A stretch of DNA of 13,584 bases, from the NCBI GenBank assembly GCA_964493945.1, contig CAZBQG010000113.1, positions 1 through 13,584 on the forward strand, in the 5' to 3' direction. The position numbers and the translations under genes were made by a program. This stretch comes from CAZBQG01 sp964493945 (GTDB lineage Bacteria > Pseudomonadota > Alphaproteobacteria > Rhodospirillales > UBA2165). Positions within the stretch are counted from its first letter, which is position 1. Every line of letters starts with the position of its first letter. The notes beneath the pieces are model-generated. The model did no database searches. It was given only the letters and a program-made list of their open reading frames with translations, and was not told the origin of the DNA. Shown here piece by piece: positions 13,399-13,584 of the stretch.

Positions 13399-13584
13399 CT
13401 AGCGCTGACATATGATGTTGACGAGTGCTTGACGCCGTTCCTTGCGCACGACGTCGAGCGCGCGCTTCAGGGCGCCGGGCAGCTCCTCGGGCTTCTCGAT
13501 GCGTTCGCCATGGCCGTCGAAGGCCCGCACGATCTCCTCGAATCGCGGCGGTGGACCCATGCTGACCATTGGGAAGTTTTCGGT
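13399..13584 (-). CDS. Thiamine-pyrophosphate-dependent enzyme, C-terminal end (acetolactate synthase-like)
   Basis: Only the last 61 residues are inside the window; the rest lies to the right. The segment FEEIVRAFDGHGERIEKPEELPGALKRALDVVRK...ALVNIICQR is the typical C-terminal end of the TPP-binding family (acetolactate synthase large subunit, oxalyl-CoA/2-hydroxyacyl-CoA decarboxylase, benzoylformate decarboxylase relatives), in which a glutamate-rich EKPEEL helix and a final ALVNV strand are common. The stop is TAG at 13401-13399. It is the most upstream visible gene of the right-hand operon. Sampled bases here are about 70% GC, far richer than the ligase downstream. Which TPP reaction it performs cannot be told without the N-terminal two thirds. 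Confidence 0.8.
   Translation of the reverse strand, partial: TENFPMVSMGPPPRFEEIVRAFDGHGERIEKPEELPGALKRALDVVRKERRQALVNIICQR

Overview
The window looks like the chromosome of an alphaproteobacterium, probably of the Rhodospirillales type. This is inferred from moderately high GC, strong Shine-Dalgarno sites, the TPR/SPINDLY glycosyltransferase and the mix of aromatic and acyl-CoA genes; no marker gene fixes the taxon. No RNA genes, CRISPR arrays, transposases or phage genes were found, and no stretch longer than about 200 bases lacks a gene.

Left part (1-4351, minus strand): homogentisate 1,2-dioxygenase (hmgA) is followed by the large molybdopterin subunit and the 5' end of the 4Fe-4S subunit of a cytoplasmic oxidoreductase. 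The last two overlap by ATGA. Together they suggest aromatic-acid (phenylacetate/homogentisate type) catabolism. HmgA carries Lys where the family has an iron-ligand Glu, and the Mo subunit lacks one of the four usual N-terminal cluster cysteines.

Centre-left (4430-5874, plus strand): the highlight. A DUF3179-family gene is interrupted by a single in-frame TGA (4664-4666), exactly where the family has the first Cys of its C-P-x-C motif. A hairpin with a GGUCU apical loop starts 11 nt after the TGA, with the geometry of a bacterial SECIS element. I read it as a selenoprotein (U79-P-V-C82), not as two ORFs or a pseudogene. It overlaps, through TTGA, a YqgE/AlgH-like gene that unusually starts with a signal peptide.

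Centre (5871-9212): a TPR plus SPINDLY/OGT-type glycosyltransferase and a 10-TM EamA/DMT transporter lie on the minus strand. A small GTG-initiated lipoprotein lies divergently on the plus strand.

Right part (9317-13584, minus strand): a tightly packed operon runs in transcription order from a TPP-dependent enzyme (3' end only) to an alpha/beta hydrolase, an acyl-CoA dehydrogenase, an AMP-forming acyl-CoA synthetase and a hotdog thioesterase. The last three overlap by 1 and 4 nt. The set looks like peripheral carboxylic-acid catabolism via CoA thioesters. The ligase is clearly poorer in GC than its surroundings. The short convergent gap at the left end of this operon holds a nested pair of inverted repeats.
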